A stretch of DNA of 64,000 bases from Actinopolyspora mortivallis DSM 44261 (lineage in GTDB: Bacteria > Actinomycetota > Actinomycetes > Mycobacteriales > Pseudonocardiaceae), in assembly GCF_000384035.1 (NCBI RefSeq), contig NZ_KB913024.1, positions 311,355 to 375,354 of the forward strand. Reading direction: 5' to 3'. Made by a program: the position numbers and the translations under genes. Shown piece after piece: positions 46,326-55,370 of the stretch. Position 1 is the first letter of the stretch, and the number at the start of each line of letters is the position of its first letter. The notes beneath the pieces were generated by a model, which was not told the DNA's origin, made no database searches, and was given only the letters and a program-made list of their open reading frames with translations.

Positions 46326-48917
46326 CTACTCCATCGGGGGACGTGCCGCTTCGTTGCCCGACAACGCGACCAGGGTGCCGTCGGCGAGCAGCTCGTTGAC
46401 CGAGGCGGGCAGTACGTAGGCCGTGCCCCCGCCGGGCTGTTCGAACCACGGAACCGCCGTGCCGCCCAGCACCTGCACGGGGCGCTGCACGCGGTAGGCG
46501 AAGTAGTTGCGGCTCGCCCACTGGGGAGGCAGCGAACGCTGGTTGTAGGGCGTGCGGATCGCGTACATGACGTTGCCGTCCGGTTCGCCGAACCGGTCCA
46601 GCTCCGCACCCGGCTGCAACACCATGGTCTGCCTGTTGCGGTACAGCGTCAGCGGCGGTTCCCCCCGCAGCGGCTGGATCGGCTGGTCACCAGCCGTGCG
46701 TGGGGGAGGTGCGGCCGGTGCTCCGGGCGACTGTCCCCCGGGGCTCTGGCCGTTCGGGGCCGACGGCGGAACCGGTGCCGGGGTGGGCTGTCCCGGCTGG
46801 GGAGCACCCGGCGCGTTCGGAGGCATCGGCCGTGCCTGCGGAGGCGGTACGGCTCCGGGCGGTGGGGTGGGGGGAACTCCTCCGGGAGGCTGTCCCTCGC
46901 CACCGGCCGGTGGCTGGGCAGCGGCGGGAGGTTGGGGCCCGACCGGGCCCTCGGAGGGGGCCGGACGTTCCGGTTGCTCGGCGGGGCCGCCCTGTTCGGG
47001 GCGGGGTTGGCGTTTCGGAAGCGGAGGAGGCATCTGCCCCGGCGGGGGAGTGGTGACGGCGGCGTCCGCTGACTCCTCGGGTCCGGACGTGGTGGGAGAC
47101 GCCGTCGGTGCGTCGTCCTCGGAAGGAGCGGCGGAGCGGGCCGCGTCCTCGCGGCCGGAGGAGTCCGGTTCCTCCGGGCGGGCCTCGGTCGCGGTGAACA
47201 GGAAGTTCCCTCCGCTGTCCGGGCCGGTGACCGTGTCCTCCCTCGTTCCGGGGCGGAGGTCCTCCTCGGCGGGAAGCGGGCTCGGCTCGGGCGCTCCGTC
47301 CCCGGTGGACGGTGCGGTGTCCCGTGTCGGCTCCTCGGACGGCTCGGTGTCCGCGGCGGCCTCCGGATCCGTCCGCGTGGAGGGGAGTTCGGCACCCGGG
47401 GAGCCCCCCGGGGCGGTGGTTTCCTCCGCCTCCGTCAGGAGCAGACTCCCCAGCAGGTAGGCGCAGGCCTGGTCGGGGCGGGTGAAGCTCAGGGTCTCGT
47501 CGTCACCGGGGGCGGTGACGATCCACTCGGTTCCCTCCTGGAACAGCGACCAGACCTCCTCGGAGCGGACGCCGAGGCCGTACTCGGAGGCGGGTACCCC
47601 GAGCTCCCCGAGCCTGTCGCGCAGCTGGGCGAAGATCAGTTCGGAGTCCTCCTCCGGTTCGTCCCTGCGTCCGTGGCGGGAGGCGGCTCCCGCCTCACCG
47701 GAGGACCGTGGTTCGGCCTGCGGAGAGGACCGCTCGGTGACGGGCGGTTCGGACGAGGAGGTATCACTCTCCTCGGGGAGGGCGGGATCCACCACGGTGT
47801 CGTCCACGGTGGACTCCTCCGGGGGCGCCGGTTCGCCGACCTGTTCGGGAGGCTGGGACTCGAGCGGGGCTTCGTCGAACCGGGAGGCGGGTGGTTCCGC
47901 CGCGGCGGCCATGGTCGTCGTGACCGCTTCGGCGTGCTCGTCCTCGTGCCCACCGGCGGTCTCGCGGAAGGACTCGGGGACCCCCTCGGCACGTTCGGCC
48001 GCCTCGGCCGCGCGGGCCGTCTCCGTGGCCGCCTCGAACACCTCGGGGTCCAGGTCCGCGACGGCGAACCCCGCCGCACGCACGTGCTGGACGAGTTCGG
48101 GCTGCGGCGGCATCCCGTACTGGGCCAGGTAGTAGGGCACCGCGGCGGGCCAGACCCAGCTCCCGTCGCTGTGCCAGGTGTTCGGAACGGCGTCCGGACG
48201 GCTCGGGTCCAGTTTGTCCGCGAGCCCGTTCTCGGTGCTCAGCACCATCGGCGCGCTCTCCAGGTAGCGCCGCAGGGGTTCGCTCTCCTGGGGGGACAGG
48301 GGAGGACGTCCCCGCACCAGCGGACGTCCCCCCTCGTCGACGTCGTCGAACACCCGCGCCGTGGTCAGCCTGGGGTGGACCGGGGGTTCCTCGGCGAAGA
48401 CGGGCTCCGACGGGGTGGAGTGGGCGGCCTCGCCGTCGCTGGCGGGCTGCTGGTGCTCGTTCTCCGGTCCGGAGTCGGGACGCATCTCCCCCAGACGTGC
48501 GTTCATCCATTCCGGAATGTTGTCCGTGGAACGCGGGTAACGGCGCAGTTCCTCGGCGTAGGCCTCGGCTGGCGGCGGCTGCTGCCACCGGGGCTCCTCG
48601 TCGAAGTTGATGTCGATGCGGTAGCTCGACGGACGCTCCACGGTGTACAGCGCGCTGAGCCAGGTGCCCACGTCGGGCCGGTACATGCCCTCCCGGAGGT
48701 GCTCGAAGATCTCGTTCAGTTCCTCCGGTGGTTCCCAGGGCCGACTGTCGCCGTCCTGCAGGGTCACTTCCGCGAGCAGATCGCGGTAGTCGCCGGTGGC
48801 GCGGTACTCCACGGCGACCTGCTGCCAGTCCTCGGGCGCCTCCTGTAGCAGCAGGACCCCGATCCTGCGTGCTATCTGTTCCTGCTCTTCCGGGCTTATC
48901 GCTGTCGGGCGCGACAT
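46326..48917 (-). CDS. Large multidomain protein with C-terminal TNT domain
   Basis: 863 aa from the ATG at 48917 (GGGGGAGG eight bases upstream). Order: N-terminal ~135 residues with an RPDVGTWLSALYTVERPSSYRIDINFD-type segment reminiscent of YezG-like immunity proteins (key part residues ~85-115); a WHSDGSWVWPAAVPYYL domain (~200-310); an acidic linker; a small domain near 410-490; a Pro/Gly/Gln-rich linker; and a TNT (tuberculosis necrotizing toxin, NAD+ glycohydrolase fold) domain at ~752-855 with ELDRFGEPDG, RSLPP and EQPGGGTAY. No signal peptide. The positions I align to the catalytic His and Gln of M. tuberculosis TNT read Phe and Ala, so NADase activity is doubtful. No immunity gene is adjacent. 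Confidence 0.82.
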   Translation of the reverse strand: MSRPTAISPEEQEQIARRIGVLLLQEAPEDWQQVAVEYRATGDYRDLLAEVTLQDGDSRPWEPPEELNEIFEHLREGMYRPDVGTWLSALYTVERPSSYRIDINFDEEPRWQQPPPAEAYAEELRRYPRSTDNIPEWMNARLGEMRPDSGPENEHQQPASDGEAAHSTPSEPVFAEEPPVHPRLTTARVFDDVDEGGRPLVRGRPPLSPQESEPLRRYLESAPMVLSTENGLADKLDPSRPDAVPNTWHSDGSWVWPAAVPYYLAQYGMPPQPELVQHVRAAGFAVADLDPEVFEAATETARAAEAAERAEGVPESFRETAGGHEDEHAEAVTTTMAAAAEPPASRFDEAPLESQPPEQVGEPAPPEESTVDDTVVDPALPEESDTSSSEPPVTERSSPQAEPRSSGEAGAASRHGRRDEPEEDSELIFAQLRDRLGELGVPASEYGLGVRSEEVWSLFQEGTEWIVTAPGDDETLSFTRPDQACAYLLGSLLLTEAEETTAPGGSPGAELPSTRTDPEAAADTEPSEEPTRDTAPSTGDGAPEPSPLPAEEDLRPGTREDTVTGPDSGGNFLFTATEARPEEPDSSGREDAARSAAPSEDDAPTASPTTSGPEESADAAVTTPPPGQMPPPLPKRQPRPEQGGPAEQPERPAPSEGPVGPQPPAAAQPPAGGEGQPPGGVPPTPPPGAVPPPQARPMPPNAPGAPQPGQPTPAPVPPSAPNGQSPGGQSPGAPAAPPPRTAGDQPIQPLRGEPPLTLYRNRQTMVLQPGAELDRFGEPDGNVMYAIRTPYNQRSLPPQWASRNYFAYRVQRPVQVLGGTAVPWFEQPGGGTAYVLPASVNELLADGTLVALSGNEAARPPME

Positions 48918-49205
48918 GGGTGTCATCCTCCCCCTCTCAACCGGGCCCTCCGACTCCACCCCACGTCGACGTTACTCGATCGACAGTCGAGCACCTCGCC
49001 CGGCTTTCGGGTTTCCGCTGGTCGAAACGAGCGCGGCATCCCCCTCGTGGGTGACCGGCGGCGGGTGGGCGCGGCATCGTCGTCCGGCCTGGTCGGGAAG
49101 AACCCCTCCGGGCGACACCGCACCGTGCGGCAGAGCCGTGAGGGAACTGGTGGATTGCTCACATCGAGGGGGTGACCGGGACGGAGGAGTCGTTACGGTC
49201 GTTCC
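48918..49205. other. Divergent gap between TNT gene and YdcZ-like transporter
   Basis: 288 bases without a gene. TACGGT (49194-49199) lies six bases before the GTG of the transporter, so that mRNA is probably leaderless. An imperfect repeat around 48975-48992 (CTCGA...TCGAG) is the only other feature seen. Confidence 0.4.
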
Positions 49206-50234
49206 GTGAGTACCGGAGCAGCCACCCGCACCCTCGGCCGTGCCTACGAGTTGGTGCCCCGGTCGTTCGGGGTCGTGGGTTCCGCCGCGGTGGGATTCCT
49301 GCTGGCCCTGCAGTCCCGGGTGAACGGGGCGTTGGGAACGCGGCTGGGGGATCCGCTGGCCGCGTCGGTGATCTCCTTCGGCGGCGGGTTGCTCGCGTTG
49401 CTCGTGGTGGTGGCGGCCAGTCCGCGGGCACGTCGGGGTTTCGTCCGGCTCGGACGGGCCGTGCGCTCCGGAACAGACATCCGGGCCTGGCAGTGCGTGG
49501 GCGGGGTCTGTGGGGCCTTCCTCGTGTTCAGTCAGAGTGTCGCCGCGAGTCTGCTGGGGGTCGCGCTGTTCACCGTCGGTGCCGTGAGCGGGCAGGTGGC
49601 CAGCGGACTGGTCGTGGACCGGTTGGGGCTCGGTTCGGGGGTGACCCGCCCCCTGACCGTGCTGCGGGTCACCGGGGCGGTGCTGGCCCTGGTGGCGATC
49701 GTGGTCGCCGTCTCGGCCCGACTGGGTGACTCCCGGGCGAGCCTGCTGGTGGTGCTGCCGCTGCTCGCCGGGACGGGGGTGGCCTGGCAGCAGGCCATGA
49801 ACGGGCTGGTCAAGCAGACGGCGGACTCGGCGGTTTCGGCCGCCACGCTGAACTTCGCCACCGGGACGGTGGCGCTGGTGCTGGCCTTCGGCGGCGAGAT
49901 CCTGCTGCGTGGTTTCCCCACCGAGTGGCCGACGATCCCGTGGTTGTACGTCGGAGGACTGCTCGGCATCTTCGTGGTGGGCGGATCGGCGATCCTGGTG
50001 CACTACACGGGTGTGTTGCTGCTGAGCATGGGTATCGTCTCCGGACAGCTGATCGGGGCGCTGCTGCTGGACCTGGTGCTTCCGGTGGCGGGCTCCCACG
50101 TGAACACGGGCACCGTGGCGGGGATCTGCCTGGCGCTGCTGGCGGTCGGCGTCGCCTCCTCGGACACAGGGGCGAAAGTTCCCGTCCGCGCGCGATCTGC
50201 GAGGATGACCAACCGTGAGCGCCACGATTCTTGA
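49206..50234 (+). CDS. DMT-family transporter (YdcZ/DUF606 type)
   Basis: 342 aa, about ten hydrophobic helices in two homologous halves; each half has the [21 protein letters not shown] or [19 protein letters not shown] motif typical of the YdcZ-like inner-membrane family (Q, N and G kept). Substrate unknown. GTG at 49206 is likely leaderless. Its 3' end overlaps the start of folD by 20 bases in another frame, so folD translation may depend on it; whether this reflects function or just compaction is unclear. Confidence 0.85.
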   Translation: MSTGAATRTLGRAYELVPRSFGVVGSAAVGFLLALQSRVNGALGTRLGDPLAASVISFGGGLLALLVVVAASPRARRGFVRLGRAVRSGTDIRAWQCVGGVCGAFLVFSQSVAASLLGVALFTVGAVSGQVASGLVVDRLGLGSGVTRPLTVLRVTGAVLALVAIVVAVSARLGDSRASLLVVLPLLAGTGVAWQQAMNGLVKQTADSAVSAATLNFATGTVALVLAFGGEILLRGFPTEWPTIPWLYVGGLLGIFVVGGSAILVHYTGVLLLSMGIVSGQLIGALLLDLVLPVAGSHVNTGTVAGICLALLAVGVASSDTGAKVPVRARSARMTNRERHDS

Positions 50235-51066
50235 CGGTAAGGCCACCAAGAACGCCATCTACGACGAGCTGCGGCCTCGGGTGGCCGCGCTCGCCGAGCA
50301 GGGGCGTACCCCGGGGTTGGCGACGGTGCTGGTGGGCGACGACCCCGCCTCGCACTCCTACGTGCGCGGCAAGCACAACGACTGCGCGCGCGTCGGGATC
50401 GAGTCGATCCGCAGGGAACTGCCCGCCGACATCGGCCAGGCCGAGCTCGAAGGAGTGATCGACGAGCTCAACGCCGATCCGGCCTGTACCGGCTACATCG
50501 TCCAGCTGCCGGTTCCCGACCATCTCGACACCGGCTCCCTGTTGCAGCGGGTCGACGTGCGCAAGGACGCCGACGGGCTCAACCCGGTCAGTCTCGGCAG
50601 GCTGGTGCTGGGGGAACCCGCCCCGCTGCCGTGCACGCCGCGCGGGATCGTCGAGCTGCTGCGCCGCTACGGGGTCGAACTGAACGGCGCGCACGTCGCG
50701 GTTCTCGGACGGGGTATCACCGTGGGCAGGCCGTTGGGACTGCTGCTCACCAGGCGCAGCGAGAACGCGACGGTCACGTTGTGCCACACCGGCACCAAGG
50801 ACATCGCGGCGGAGCTGTCCCGGGCCGACGTCGTGGTGGCCGCGGCGGGCAAACCGAACCTGGTCACCCCCGACATGATCAAACCGGGGGCTGCCGTGCT
50901 GGACGTGGGGGTCACCCGCGGCGAGTCCGGGCCGCTCGGGGACGTGCACCCGGACGTGGCCGAGGTGGCCGGTTTCCTCTCGCCGAACCCGGGTGGGGTC
51001 GGCCCGATGACCCGCGCGATGCTGCTCACCAACGTGGTGGAGGCCGCCGAGCGTTCCGCGCGGTGA
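50215..51066 (+). CDS. folD: Methylenetetrahydrofolate dehydrogenase/cyclohydrolase
   Basis: Bifunctional one-carbon enzyme interconverting methylene-, methenyl- and 10-formyl-THF, supplying the formyl donor used by PurN and PurH. 283 aa. Catalytic Tyr/Lys in [21 protein letters not shown] motif, DADGLNP, NADP-binding [13 protein letters not shown], and the C-terminal [18 protein letters not shown] at 50215 with GAGGATGA upstream. Followed after 103 bases by the DUF3017 gene as in mycobacteria (Rv3356c-Rv3355c). Confidence 0.97.
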   Translation: MSATILDGKATKNAIYDELRPRVAALAEQGRTPGLATVLVGDDPASHSYVRGKHNDCARVGIESIRRELPADIGQAELEGVIDELNADPACTGYIVQLPVPDHLDTGSLLQRVDVRKDADGLNPVSLGRLVLGEPAPLPCTPRGIVELLRRYGVELNGAHVAVLGRGITVGRPLGLLLTRRSENATVTLCHTGTKDIAAELSRADVVVAAAGKPNLVTPDMIKPGAAVLDVGVTRGESGPLGDVHPDVAEVAGFLSPNPGGVGPMTRAMLLTNVVEAAERSAR

Positions 51067-51169
51067 ACACCGGCATCTCTTCCCCGTGAGGTGTGGATCC
51101 GTCGGGGTCCGCACCTGACGGGTCGCGCGAAGACGGCAGGCACGTTCCACGGTCTCGGAAGAGAGGGCG

Positions 51170-51460
51170 ATGTTCGGGTTCGGCGGCGGGCGCGCCCCGG
51201 TGCACCTGTGGTTCGCGCTGGTGGTGCTGGTGGCGCTGTCCGGGATGGTGTGGGTGGCCATGTCGCACTGGCGGGAGGGGGCCGCGCTGCTGGGGGGCGC
51301 CTTCCTGTTGGCCGCCGTGCTGCGCGTGATGGTTCCCCCGGAGCGGGTGGGGCTGTTGGCCATCCGGAGCCGTTGGGTGGACGTGGTGCTCTACGGCGCC
51401 CTGGGGCTGGTGATCGTGGCGGTGGCCGTGACCATCAAGGGCGGACCGTTGAGCACCTGA
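51170..51460 (+). CDS. DUF3017 small membrane protein
   Basis: 96 aa, three hydrophobic helices (about residues 9-28, 37-52, 68-88) with the family signature LLAAVLRVMVPPERVGLLAIRSR between helices two and three. ATG at 51170 with GAGAGGG upstream. Conserved next to folD in actinobacteria; function unknown. Confidence 0.85.
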   Translation: MFGFGGGRAPVHLWFALVVLVALSGMVWVAMSHWREGAALLGGAFLLAAVLRVMVPPERVGLLAIRSRWVDVVLYGALGLVIVAVAVTIKGGPLST

Positions 51461-51493
51461 GTGGCCCGTGACCGGAGGGGCCGCTCTTTTCGC

Positions 51494-51527
51494 TGTCAGC
51501 GCGGTGTCAGTCCCGTGTCAGTACGTT
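51494..51527 (+). promoter_or_regulatory. Triple heptamer operator (SARP/OmpR-like) and -10 of the tryptophan-dioxygenase operon
   Basis: TGTCAGC (51494-51500), TGTCAGT (51505-51511) and TGTCAGT (51516-51522) repeat with an exact 11-base period and 4-base spacers, one per helical turn. TACGTT (51522-51527) fits a -10; no -35 is present, as expected for activator-dependent promoters. SARP and related OmpR-type regulators bind such direct heptamer repeats. Transcription would start near 51534, 41 bases before the first gene. Confidence 0.65.
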
Positions 51528-51574
51528 CTGCTGGAGTGTTCCCGAAGCTGTCGGGAAACGGCACGGGACGGCCT

Positions 51575-52465
51575 ATGAGTGCGGCAACGGAATCCCTCTG
51601 GAGCGGATCGGAACTCGACCTCGACGGGTATCTCACCCGGATCGGACACCACCAGCGACGTGACCCCTCGACCGCGACGCTGCGGGCACTGCACCGTGCT
51701 CACGTCACCTCGATCCCGTTCGAGACCCTCGACATCGTCGCGGGCCGCCCGGTCGGGCTCGATCTCGCGAGTGTGCAGGACAAGCTGGTCCGGCGTCGCA
51801 GGGGTGGTTACTGCTACGAGCACGTCGTGTTGTTCGCGGCGGTGCTCGAACGGCTGGGATTCGGCGTCACGGGGTTGCACGGAAGGGTCACCTCGGACGC
51901 GCTGCGGCTGCTCGGGCTGCGTTCGTCGACGTCGCGGAGGCGCGACGCCGTCCGGGTCATCGACCGCCCGGCCACACACGCGCTGCTGTGTGTGACCACG
52001 GCCGACGACGAGAACCCCTACCTGTGCGATGTCGGGTTCGGCGGTGGGCCGTTGTATCCGATCGAGCTGGTTTCCGGCAAAAAGTGTGACCAGCAAGGCT
52101 GGCAGTTCGCGCTCGAACGCGAGGTCGGCGAGACCGGGATCGGGATCTGGTGGCTGCGGCAGCACACTCCCGAAGGCTGGCTGGACCGCTACGCCTTCAC
52201 CCTGAATCCGCAGTACCCCGTCGACTACGGGGTCGGACACCACTTTCTGAGCACCCATTCCTCGTCGGTGTTCCGGCGGAGACTGTTCGCGCAGCGTTTC
52301 CGTCCGGACCGCCACGAGGTGCTGCACGGCACGAGCCGGTTCACCGCACACGCCGACGGTACTTCGCACGAGACGACGCTGCGTCGGGACGAGGTGCCCG
52401 GGGTGTTGCGTGCGGAGTTCGGGATCGACGTGGATCCCGAGGACGGTGTGCCGGGACTCGACTGA
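51575..52465 (+). CDS. Arylamine N-acetyltransferase family protein
   Basis: 296 aa from the ATG at 51575. Catalytic triad visible: C80 (RRGGYCYEHV), H135 (THALLCV) and D152 (YLCDVGFGG); the Cys-to-His distance of 55 residues is longer than the ~38 usual, due to an insertion rich in Arg/Ser. Family members acetylate aromatic amines with acetyl-CoA, or act as amide synthases closing polyketides. First gene of the accessory operon; the next gene starts 39 bases later. I infer it acylates an aromatic amine made by the tryptophan-cleaving neighbour. Confidence 0.88.
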   Translation: MSAATESLWSGSELDLDGYLTRIGHHQRRDPSTATLRALHRAHVTSIPFETLDIVAGRPVGLDLASVQDKLVRRRRGGYCYEHVVLFAAVLERLGFGVTGLHGRVTSDALRLLGLRSSTSRRRDAVRVIDRPATHALLCVTTADDENPYLCDVGFGGGPLYPIELVSGKKCDQQGWQFALEREVGETGIGIWWLRQHTPEGWLDRYAFTLNPQYPVDYGVGHHFLSTHSSSVFRRRLFAQRFRPDRHEVLHGTSRFTAHADGTSHETTLRRDEVPGVLRAEFGIDVDPEDGVPGLD

Positions 52466-52504
52466 TCACTCGTTCCCGAGGTCCCGCCTCGCGATGGGAG
52501 GACC

Positions 52505-53896
52505 ATGTTTCTGGAGCGGAATCCACAGGAGGAGTTCACCGAAGTCCGGCGTTGGTTCGAGGAGTACCTGGAGGAGCACGACGAACGTCTCGGCCGTTCC
52601 GGGGCCGTGTGTCCGTTCGTGCAGCCCGCCCTGCGCAACGACTGCGTCCGCTTCGAGCTCGCCGAGGCGGACGACCCCGTGGAGCTGGCCGAGCTGACCT
52701 CGGTGATGGAAGGTCAGATCGAGCGGTTCGAGAAGGTGGACTGGCCCGAGGGCAAGGTCGACATCAGCGCCCTGGTGACGGTGCTGCGCGGCGTTTCCGA
52801 GGAGCGGGCTGTGCTGCTGGACGACGCCCAGCGCGCGGTGAAGGGCACGGCCGTGCGCAACGGGCTGATGATCGGCCAGTTCCATCCGCGCTGTCCCGAT
52901 CCCTCGGCCCGGAACCCGGAGTTCGCGGTCTCCCGCGCGCCGGAGCCGTTGTTCGTGATCCGCCGGATGGCCTTCCACGACATCCTGTTCCTGCACGACG
53001 TTCCCGAGCTGTTCGCCGAGTACGACCGGCGGTTCGGGCACTACTATCACGAGCGGGCGGCGGGCAAAGTCGACCCGCGTTTCGCCGAGCTGTACCGACT
53101 CGCCCGTGGCGAGGGGACCAAGAGCCCCTACATCGACTACGAGCACATCGACACGCTGTTGTCGTTGCAGACGCCGCGAACGGGCAAGCCCGCCGAGACG
53201 ACGTTCTACGTGCTCGGCCAGGTCAAGGAGCTGCTGTTCAAGCTGATCTACGAGGAGACCCGTTCGGCCCGGCTACGTCTGGTGGAACGTCGTCTGGACG
53301 ACGCGATCGTCCACCTCCGCCGGATCGTCGAGGAGTTCGGGGTGCTGCGCGGCGCCTGGGACGTGCTGGACACCCTCTCACCCGGGGACTTCGCGGAGTT
53401 CCGCGACCAACTCGGGATCGCCTCCGGCATGGATTCCTACATGTTCCGGATGATGGAGTTCGCCCTGGGCAAGAAGTCCGAGGCCATGGCCGAGCGTCAC
53501 CGTGGGGTTCCCGGGGCGGAGGAACAGGTCTACCGCGCCCTGCGCGAGAGCAGCCTGTACGACGAGGCGGTGCGCGTGGTTTCCGAACGGTTCGCCCCCT
53601 CGGCAGAGGGGGGTCGGACCGAGCCGGAGGAGAGTGCCGGAGAGCGGAACCTGGTTGACCTCTGGGCGGAGGTCTATCGCTCGACGGCTCGCGCGGACGA
53701 GTCGTTCCGACTGGCCGAAGCTCTGGTGGGGGTGGCCGAGGAGTACGCCCGCTGGTGCTGCTCACACCTGTTGACCGTGGAACGGCTCATCGGCACCAAA
53801 CCGGGTACCGGCGGCACGGAAGGAGTCTCCTGGCTGCGTGCCTCGGCGGACTACCGCCTGTTCCCCGAACTGTGGCGGGCGCGCACGGTCCTCTAG
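52505..53896 (+). CDS. DUF6875 domain fused to tryptophan 2,3-dioxygenase-like heme enzyme
   Basis: 463 aa, GGGAGGACC before the ATG. Residues 1-~185 resemble DUF6875 (VCPFVQPALRND ... PLFVIRRMAFHD), found in biosynthetic clusters. From ~205 the protein is TDO-like: YIDYEHIDTLLSLQTPR, KELLFKLIYEE, the EFRDQLGIASGMDSYMFR stretch with the carboxylate-binding Arg, and the heme-ligand His H421 in the HLLTVERLIGTKPGTGG region. At the usual distal-His position (HQxYELWFK) it has G238 (GQVKELLFK), so oxygen chemistry or substrate may differ from canonical Trp to N-formylkynurenine. The fusion of both domains is unusual. Operon gene 2. Confidence 0.82.
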   Translation: MFLERNPQEEFTEVRRWFEEYLEEHDERLGRSGAVCPFVQPALRNDCVRFELAEADDPVELAELTSVMEGQIERFEKVDWPEGKVDISALVTVLRGVSEERAVLLDDAQRAVKGTAVRNGLMIGQFHPRCPDPSARNPEFAVSRAPEPLFVIRRMAFHDILFLHDVPELFAEYDRRFGHYYHERAAGKVDPRFAELYRLARGEGTKSPYIDYEHIDTLLSLQTPRTGKPAETTFYVLGQVKELLFKLIYEETRSARLRLVERRLDDAIVHLRRIVEEFGVLRGAWDVLDTLSPGDFAEFRDQLGIASGMDSYMFRMMEFALGKKSEAMAERHRGVPGAEEQVYRALRESSLYDEAVRVVSERFAPSAEGGRTEPEESAGERNLVDLWAEVYRSTARADESFRLAEALVGVAEEYARWCCSHLLTVERLIGTKPGTGGTEGVSWLRASADYRLFPELWRARTVL

Positions 53897-53963
53897 CGAG
53901 GAGCCCCTCCCGGTCGACGGGCTCGGACGAATGTCGTGGAAACACGGATTTTCGAGGGGTGTC

Positions 53964-55370
53964 ATGACAACGGCCAACGACATCGGGACACGTGTCCTCG
54001 ACGAGTACGAGAGCAGAACACCGGGTTCGCTCGCCGCGTTCCGGAAAGCACACGAGTATCTGCCCGGCGGGGACACTCGCACGATGACCAGCTACGACCC
54101 GCATCCGCTGTACTTCGACGAGGGACAGGGAGTTCGACTGCGCGATGTGGACGGAAACTGGTACACGGACTTTTTGGCCAACTACGGCGCGCTGGTGCAC
54201 GGACACAACCACCCCGCTCTGCTCGAAGCCGTGCACGAGCGGGTCGAACTCGGCACCGCGCCGGGTGGGCCGACGCTCTCGCAGATCGAACACGCCCGGA
54301 GACTGTGCGAGCGGGTCCCCTCCCTGGACACGGTACGTTACTGCAACTCCGGTACCGAGGCGACGATGTGGGCGCTGCGGGCGGCCCGGGCCTTCACCGG
54401 CAGGGACCTCGTCGTGAAGATCAGTGGTGGCTACCACGGTACGCACGACTGGAGTCAGGTGGACGCCTTCGTCGCCAACGGCAGGCAGTTCCCGCAGCAC
54501 GACCCCGAGCTCGCGCCCGCGACCGTGAGCCACGGGGTGCCGGGGCAGGTGCTGGACTCGGTGTTGTCCGTGCCCTACAACGACGTCGGCACCGCACGTC
54601 GGGTGCTGTCCGAGTGGGCCGAGCGGACGGCCGCCGTGATCGTGGAGCCGATGCTCGGCGTCGGGGGTGGGATCCCGGCTGATCCCGGGTTCCTCCACGG
54701 ACTGCGGGAGGTCACCGAGCGGACGGGGGCCCTGCTGATCTTCGACGAGTGCGCCACCTTCCGGGTCGGCCCGTGGCAGGTGCGGCACGACGTCCGCCCG
54801 GACCTGACGACCTTCAGCAAGATCATCGGCGGTGGCCTGCCGATCGGGGTGTTCGGGGGGCGCGCGGACGTCATGGAGATCTTCGATCCCAACGGGCCCG
54901 ACCCCGTGTTCCACGCGAGCGCGTTCGGTGCCAACAGTCTCTCGCTGGCGGCGGGGATCGCCGCGTTGGACAACCTCGGACCGGCGGACATCGAGCGTCT
55001 CAACAGGATGGGAGAACGCTTCCGCAGTGGACTCGACCGTGTGGCGGCGGACGCGGGAGTCGCCGGGGACGCCGTCGGTTGTGGTTCGATCAGCTACTTC
55101 CACTTCGGTTTCGGCGAGATCCACGACGCCGCCGACGTGGCCGCCAGGCGGGCGCACCGGGCGGACCTGCGCCGCCTGTTGCATCTGGAGCTGCTCAACA
55201 GGGGCTTCGTCACGGGGCGGCACGGGATCATGTGCCTGAGCGTCCCCACCGAACCATCCGATGTGGACGAGTTCACCGACGCGTTCGGCGGGGCGCTGCG
55301 TACGCTGCGTCCCCACATCGCGCGGCACCACCCCGAACTGCTCGACCGCGCTCCCGGAGGGACGTCATGA
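53964..55370 (+). CDS. Class III aminotransferase (glutamate-1-semialdehyde aminomutase-like)
   Basis: 468 aa from the ATG at 53964 (GAGGGGTG upstream). PLP-binding Lys K286 in TTFSKIIGGGLPIG, the cofactor Asp in FDECATFR, and the NSGTEATMWALRAARAFTG phosphate-site motif with GSAM-like neighbours (YLPGGDTRTM near residue 35). GSAM-like enzymes shift or transfer amino groups; outside haem synthesis they work in secondary metabolism. The stop overlaps the amidase start (ATGA), so the two are translationally coupled. Confidence 0.9.
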   Translation: MTTANDIGTRVLDEYESRTPGSLAAFRKAHEYLPGGDTRTMTSYDPHPLYFDEGQGVRLRDVDGNWYTDFLANYGALVHGHNHPALLEAVHERVELGTAPGGPTLSQIEHARRLCERVPSLDTVRYCNSGTEATMWALRAARAFTGRDLVVKISGGYHGTHDWSQVDAFVANGRQFPQHDPELAPATVSHGVPGQVLDSVLSVPYNDVGTARRVLSEWAERTAAVIVEPMLGVGGGIPADPGFLHGLREVTERTGALLIFDECATFRVGPWQVRHDVRPDLTTFSKIIGGGLPIGVFGGRADVMEIFDPNGPDPVFHASAFGANSLSLAAGIAALDNLGPADIERLNRMGERFRSGLDRVAADAGVAGDAVGCGSISYFHFGFGEIHDAADVAARRAHRADLRRLLHLELLNRGFVTGRHGIMCLSVPTEPSDVDEFTDAFGGALRTLRPHIARHHPELLDRAPGGTS

